Assembly: GCA_021805955.1 (NCBI GenBank)
Contig: JAJZDO010000598.1
Coordinates: forward strand, 1-6,852
Direction: 5' to 3'
DNA: 6,852 bases
From: Acidobacteriota bacterium
GTDB lineage: Bacteria; Acidobacteriota; Terriglobia; Terriglobales; Acidobacteriaceae
In this document: piece by piece, positions 6,328 through 6,852 of the stretch
Position numbering within the stretch: position 1 is the stretch's first letter
Layout of the letters: each line of letters opens with the position of its first letter
Notes under the pieces: model-generated
What the model was told of the DNA's origin: nothing
What the model saw: the letters and a program-made list of their open reading frames with translations, nothing else
Database searches by the model: none
Made by a program: the position numbers and the translations under genes

Positions 6328-6852
6328 ATGACCCCGACCTTACATCGCGGAAACCTCTGCCAAGTTAAACGGAATCCTCGGCTGTGGGTAATTTATCTAA
6401 CCCTGCTGCTTCCCGCAGCAGCGGGCACCATGTCGATCATGCTGGCCGTGAATGCGTTCCACTCGTACGCGTGGAGCGACAGGATCATCAAATTGCTGCT
6501 GGCTGGGCTGGCCCTGGGCATGTCCGTGAGGTGCTGGACGGTTACTTGGGAATTCTCACGGGACATGCGCCAGTTTTTGGAGACGCTGCAAGCCATCAAG
6601 CGGGGAGAATTCGTTCTGCACTCGGGCCAGGCAGGGCTGCCGGAAATCGAGGAGCTTGCCCAAGAACTAAGCGGAATGGATGAAAGCCCAGATACTTCCC
6701 TGGCAAAGTGGATCCTGTTGTCACGCGACCATCATGCCATCTTTGTTCGGCTGGTCGAGGCGATGTCGGCTTCCATGAGCGCCAAGAGTTTTTACGCACG
6801 CGGACACTCTGGGCGCGTGGCTGAATATGCAACGCTGATCTGTACCGGGCTG
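6328..6852 (+). CDS. Membrane protein with start of an HD-GYP-type domain, 5' part
   Basis: The frame opens at ATG 6328 and stays open to the window edge, giving 175 residues with no stop, so the gene is cut by the window. Two hydrophobic segments (about 19-44 and 53-74) form a membrane hairpin. They are followed by a charged, likely helical linker (about 75-130: DMRQFLETLQAIKRGEF... EIEELAQEL). At 138-175 the sequence reads IFVRLVEAMSASMSAKSFYA, then RGHSGRVAEYATLICTGL. The GHS-RVAEYA stretch is how HD and HD-GYP phosphohydrolase domains begin, typically cyclic-di-GMP phosphodiesterases. The HDIGK and GYP motifs would lie beyond the window, so the enzyme activity cannot be confirmed. The stop TAA 6292-6294 bounds the frame upstream. 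GTAGG (6307-6311) is a distant, weak ribosome-binding candidate, so a later start such as Met35 is possible. Confidence 0.6.
   Translation, partial: MTPTLHRGNLCQVKRNPRLWVIYLTLLLPAAAGTMSIMLAVNAFHSYAWSDRIIKLLLAGLALGMSVRCWTVTWEFSRDMRQFLETLQAIKRGEFVLHSGQAGLPEIEELAQELSGMDESPDTSLAKWILLSRDHHAIFVRLVEAMSASMSAKSFYARGHSGRVAEYATLICTGL

Noticed and set aside
6384..6683. + strand open frame of 99 residues in the right-edge region
   Set aside because: It is in a different frame from the membrane/HD-GYP-like protein starting at 6328, which has transmembrane segments and a recognisable motif.
1..6852. A new defence, secretion or mobile system in this window
   Set aside because: All complete genes except the propeller protein belong to well-known housekeeping families, and no toxin, nuclease, transposase or phage-like gene was seen.

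Overview
The window is a compact stretch of bacterial chromosome, with all recognised genes on the + strand. Moderately high GC, Acidobacteria-like protein sequences, and GTCATTCTGAGCG-type palindromes between genes suggest a soil-type acidobacterium (Terriglobia-like). This assignment comes from recognition and was not tested by a search.

Layout: the window opens inside rimO (ribosomal protein S12 methylthiotransferase), of which the 3' half is present. A 162-base gap follows, holding a palindromic repeat and a small dyad. Next comes yacG (zinc-binding gyrase inhibitor), directly abutting pgpA (phosphatidylglycerophosphatase A). A 312-base gap holds a second, diverged copy of the same palindromic repeat. 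Then comes a gene for an IPT/TIG plus NHL-type beta-propeller protein of unknown role. A 199-base spacer leads to cinA (nucleotide pyrophosphatase/NMN deamidase), then plsY and gpsA, which overlap by four bases. After a 180-base gap, an open frame starting at 6328 runs off the right edge. It encodes two membrane segments and the beginning of an HD-GYP-type domain.

Functional theme: three genes serve glycerophospholipid synthesis. GpsA makes glycerol-3-phosphate, PlsY acylates it to lysophosphatidic acid, and PgpA dephosphorylates phosphatidylglycerophosphate to phosphatidylglycerol. RimO, YacG and CinA are housekeeping functions in ribosome modification, gyrase control and nucleotide repair/NAD recycling. 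The propeller protein and the HD-GYP-like membrane protein are the least predictable members.

No defence system, CRISPR array, tRNA, rRNA, transposase or phage gene was found. The most unusual material is the pair of related palindromic elements, the unassigned propeller protein, and the partial HD-GYP-like gene at the edge. Nothing here amounts to convincing evidence for a previously undescribed system.
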